A DNA stretch of 64,000 bases. Origin: Toxonevra muliebris (taxonomy: Eukaryota; Arthropoda; Insecta; Diptera; Pallopteridae). Shown here in pieces: positions 60,587 through 64,000 of the stretch (positions are counted from its first letter, which is position 1; each line of letters begins with the position of its first letter). The notes beneath the pieces were generated by a model that made no database searches, had not been told where the DNA came from, and saw only the letters and a list, made by a program, of their open reading frames with translations. Made by a program: the position numbers and the translations under genes. The stretch spans positions 84,704,019-84,768,018 of the forward strand of contig OY829327.1 in assembly GCA_963691655.1 (NCBI GenBank), in the 5' to 3' direction.

Positions 60587-62993
60587 TTATTAGCTTAAAC
60601 ATGATTCTCTCTTAAGCTTAATTCAGGGGCATCCATCTCCGCCATACACCAAATGCCTAGTCGGACTCAAAATTAATAAAATGAACACAAACTTTGTAGC
60701 GCAAAGTACCTACTTTGGAGTCTCTTTAAAAATAGTTTGTTGAAAATGAATACAAATTATTGCATTGTCTCGATTTTACTTTTTTTGTAATCAGAAACTA
60801 GACTTTTCTATCAGACCTATTGTATGTGGTGGCTGAAAGGCTCCAAATAGAAAAAGTATGCGGGAAGGTGAGCCCAAGAACAAAAAGGTTTCACGAAATT
60901 TCTGGAAAACTTAAATGCTCATTTCAGCATTTCTATTGGACTTTCTATTGCTCATACACATCTACATAATTACATACACAGATAACGCAACATATTTTAC
61001 AAATATGAACGTATGCTGTAGCGTGAGATGGTGGTGGTGTTAGTGTGGCATGCAAATACCGTTATTGTGATTAGATAATTGTTGTATTGGCTTTTGCACG
61101 TTCGGCATTGACGTTGTCTCTCCCACACTTTGCCAGCTTCATTCATTGGCACGTATGTATGTATCTGTGTTTACTTGTTCGTTCGTTCATTTATACTTAT
61201 CACTTCTTGGAACTTATTTGCTTAAGAAGATCAACAACAAGAAAAAACTTGCAGAAAATATCTTAGATACTTGATTTTGCAAATTTAACTCGAGATTGAG
61301 GCGTAGGAGGAGTGTTAAGGCTCGGTAATTCAAGACCTCAAATCGTCTCGAATATGTAACACAATTCTTGTGGTAACTGCTGTTGTGGTGCTGCTGCAAG
61401 AAGCAATAGAGAGGTAGAGATGGAAAAATAGCGATAGATAACATAAGCTGTTACGAATCACGGCGAGTTTTGGTATTGACGCATCATTTGACGTGTGGCA
61501 TAGGCTTTTGGCACACGAGATACTAGCGTATGTAAATATATCTTTACCTTTTTCTGTTTTCATTTCAAAAGAATTGTTCTGAATGAATACCTACAAATAT
61601 TTGTGTTCTTTTTGACATTTTGTTTGTGTTGAGATAAGTTTTGTGGGTTGGGCAGCGTACAAGAGTCGCACTCGCACCTTGGCTACTTTAGCTCTTCGCT
61701 TCAAGTGTCATTTTTACATATGAAGCAAAAAGGAAAGGCACACAGAGGATGCACACGTGTATTGTTTGTAGATATGTATGGATGTGTGTGTAAACAAACA
61801 TACAGCATGCGTGTGGCAGATGTGTTTTGGTTTTTACTTGATTTCATTTAAAGTAGACTGCTTTTGTTGATCGGGTCGATATAGAAAAACAAACTTAATC
61901 AGCATTTGTAAAGCTAAACCATCCCATTTCGATATAAATACTTATGTTTGATTTTATTTAACTATGTAGATATGTAAATATCATCCAGAAATATCATCAG
62001 CAGCAGATACTAACTTGCTGCATTTACAGTGTGCGGTATGCGGTGTGTGGTGTGATGTGCTTGTTGTCATTAATCAAACTTTAATATTTAAGAAAATATA
62101 TACACATGTACATATGTATGTATATTTGTTTCTCAAAACAAAAGAAAACAAAAGAACAAAAGAAATCTTTGGAATGCGGTTCAACTTGATGGGTTTGTTC
62201 GAAAATTAATATGACAAAAATTTTAAAATGGGCATACCTTATTGTGTTTAACAAGAAATTTGTATAAAAGTGTCAAATATATCGTTAAGCAATTTTTTCT
62301 TCCCGTAATATAAGAAATTTGCATAATTGACTTTCTTGATTTCATATAAAAAAAGTAATACAAACTAACAAAATTCCAAAGAGAAAATATTTTTAACACC
62401 GTTTCACTAAACAATTGATGAGAAATTAAAAAATGTGGACATTTTTTCGGCAATTGTTGCTACTGCCTGCGCATACGCAACATTTCGTCATTATTCAGAA
62501 CCAAATCATCGAACTAAAACGAATATGACATAAAAAAAGATGTAAAACATTACAATAGACTTTGCTTTTGTTTAAAACAAATTTAAACAATATTGTGCAT
62601 AAATTATAATTATAAATAAATACACGCCGTAAATGGAAAAGACAGCTCAGCGAACATGATTTAAAAATTGACACAGTTAAGTTCGAATATAAGAAAGTTT
62701 TGAAATCCTTTTTTTTATATATGTATTCATACAAACAATGGCAGTTTTTGTTAATTTTCTTAGTTTTAATAAAAAATTATCTTCCAAAATAACGCTCAGC
62801 ATTTATGAGGTTTTATCTACCAGAATTGCGACGACTGTGTGTGCCACATTTTTCGTACAAAAACCTTATAAATGCTTTTAAATTTTGTCAAAATAAAAAT
62901 GGCAACAAATTACATATAGATGTAATTAATTAAACAATTGAAGAGAATCTGGACTTGAGAATTTCAAATTCAAATCCTCAATTGTTTACACAC
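60587..62993. other. Intergenic, no gene recognised
   Basis: AT-rich DNA with scattered ATACAT/GTATGT motifs. Sequence just left of 62994 should be the 3' UTR of the right-edge gene. Nothing else seen. Confidence 0.45.
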
Positions 62994-64000
62994 CTAAACT
63001 TTTGAAAATGGCTTGTTGTTGACGCCACAAGTGCAACATGCAGAATTTTTTGATCCTCTAAATTCCTGAACACCGCACGGGTTTGATTGCATTGTGTATG
63101 TTTCAATCTTTCTTTTCCTTGGTATGTTTCCAATATTTTCTTTATTTTCTTCATTATCTTCCAGTGATACTAAACGGCTCTTCTTACATCCATCGATATC
63201 CGCATTGTCTTCACCAGCTTTATATTGTTGCCTTGAAAAACGATGGCCCATCTCCTTTACATTAGCTTTATTTGTTGCTTTATTTGTTGTCTTGTGTTGC
63301 CTTGCATTTTTATTCAACTGCTTGAACATAACAAACAAGCTGACAATCCCTCTCTTCCTCAGTGCCAGATCGCGCTTGGCATTCACATTAAATGTCTTGT
63401 TTTTTAGTGCCGGTGATAATGGTAATTCTGGAGCATCATCCACTGCAATGGGCAATGGTACTTGAGAAGATTTCCCCACTAGCAATTGTAATGTTTCATT
63501 CCAACCTTTACTGATACTTATATTAGATGTATCTGCTGACAGACAGTCTGAGAAAGATGCATTTACTAGTTTCCTTATATGTCTTGATGCCCTGATTTTT
63601 TTACTTCTGCGCGATGGTGCTCTTTCGGCTGTCTTTCGATTCAAATTCTCTTTTTGACGTTTCAGTTGCTCGCTTTGAAGTATGGCTTCATTTTTCTCCT
63701 GTGCTTGTCTTTGAAGCTCCACTCTATGTCGTTGTGCTTTTTTTCTTTCTTTCTTCAGCAATTGCCGTCCCTTTTCGTCTTTTTCTTTTTGTGCTGATCT
63801 TTCAAGCTCCAACATATGCTCCCGTGCTTTTATTCTTTCTTTTCTCCGCAATTGCTGTTCCTCTGCTTTTTCTGCTAACAATCTTTCAAGTTCTTTCCTT
63901 TCTTTAAATTTTTTCTCATCTTCTTCTTCCTCTCCATATTTTTCACTCATATCCGCACTTTCTTCACTTCCTTCTGCTTTGACTAAATCATCTTCTTTTC
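62994..64000 (-). CDS. Charged coiled-coil protein, uncharacterised (5' partial)
   Basis: The frame is open from the window edge to a TAG at 62994. An internal Met lies at 63950, but the same frame continues acidic and coding-like upstream (EDDLVKAEGSEESAD), so the true start is probably outside. The first 130 residues after that Met are a long Glu/Lys/Arg helix with an approximate 30-residue repeat (KERIKAREHMLELERSAQKE and KERKKAQRHRVELQRQAQEK). A Ser-rich part follows, then VPLPIAVDDAPELPLSPALK and a basic part, and finally a short Cys cluster (CCTCG) near the C-terminus. No intron is needed. The family is not recognised. The basic, helical make-up would suit a nuclear or cytoskeletal protein, but that is only an inference. 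Confidence 0.75.
   Translation of the reverse strand, partial: KEDDLVKAEGSEESADMSEKYGEEEEDEKKFKERKELERLLAEKAEEQQLRRKERIKAREHMLELERSAQKEKDEKGRQLLKKERKKAQRHRVELQRQAQEKNEAILQSEQLKRQKENLNRKTAERAPSRRSKKIRASRHIRKLVNASFSDCLSADTSNISISKGWNETLQLLVGKSSQVPLPIAVDDAPELPLSPALKNKTFNVNAKRDLALRKRGIVSLFVMFKQLNKNARQHKTTNKATNKANVKEMGHRFSRQQYKAGEDNADIDGCKKSRLVSLEDNEENKENIGNIPRKRKIETYTMQSNPCGVQEFRGSKNSACCTCGVNNKPFSKV

Overview
The window is nuclear DNA of a higher (cyclorrhaphan) fly. The evidence is a 153-codon insect glob1 gene with two phase-0 introns, short GT-AG introns, an AT-rich background, ATGTATGT-type microsatellites and many decayed transposable elements. A tephritid fruit fly is my guess, but nothing here proves the family.

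Layout. Positions 1-155 are the last exon of an unrecognised gene. A dead RTE-type LINE inside a 16-bp target-site duplication fills 1413-4381. From about 4.4 to 14.6 kb I see only non-coding DNA with repeats: a SINE (6129-6441), a foldback element (9757-10597) and a TTAA-bounded element (12175-12905). glob1 lies on the minus strand at 14627-15264. From 15.3 to 30.8 kb the DNA is again repeat-rich: a second SINE, a jockey-type LINE tail, a transposase relic, and a 1154-bp inverted-repeat element with a 6-bp direct repeat.

The gene-dense part is 30.8-42.1 kb. A five-exon XendoU-family endoribonuclease with an N-terminal membrane anchor is on the plus strand (30845-32777). A long SDCCAG8-like centrosomal coiled-coil gene is on the minus strand (34393-42095). 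The large intron of the SDCCAG8-like gene holds two further coding-looking segments. One of them is phase-compatible with reading the last exon in a second frame that stays open past the usual stop.

From 42.1 to 63 kb I recognise no host gene. This stretch holds a third SINE copy, a near-perfect long inverted repeat (50222-50851), a tandem of palindromic kappaB-like sites (54671-54718), a Tc1/mariner copy inserted into an old LINE (55276-56990), and an orphan RNase H relic (about 60455-60586). A charged coiled-coil gene on the minus strand enters from the right edge (62994-64000).

The genes do not form a pathway: an oxygen-binding globin, a U-specific endoribonuclease, a centriole/cilium protein and an unknown coiled-coil protein are simply neighbours. 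The most informative novelties are the three-copy tRNA-Glu-like SINE family, the possible dual-frame last exon of the SDCCAG8-like gene, and a possible alternative last exon that would turn the endoribonuclease transcript into one for a 57-residue membrane peptide.
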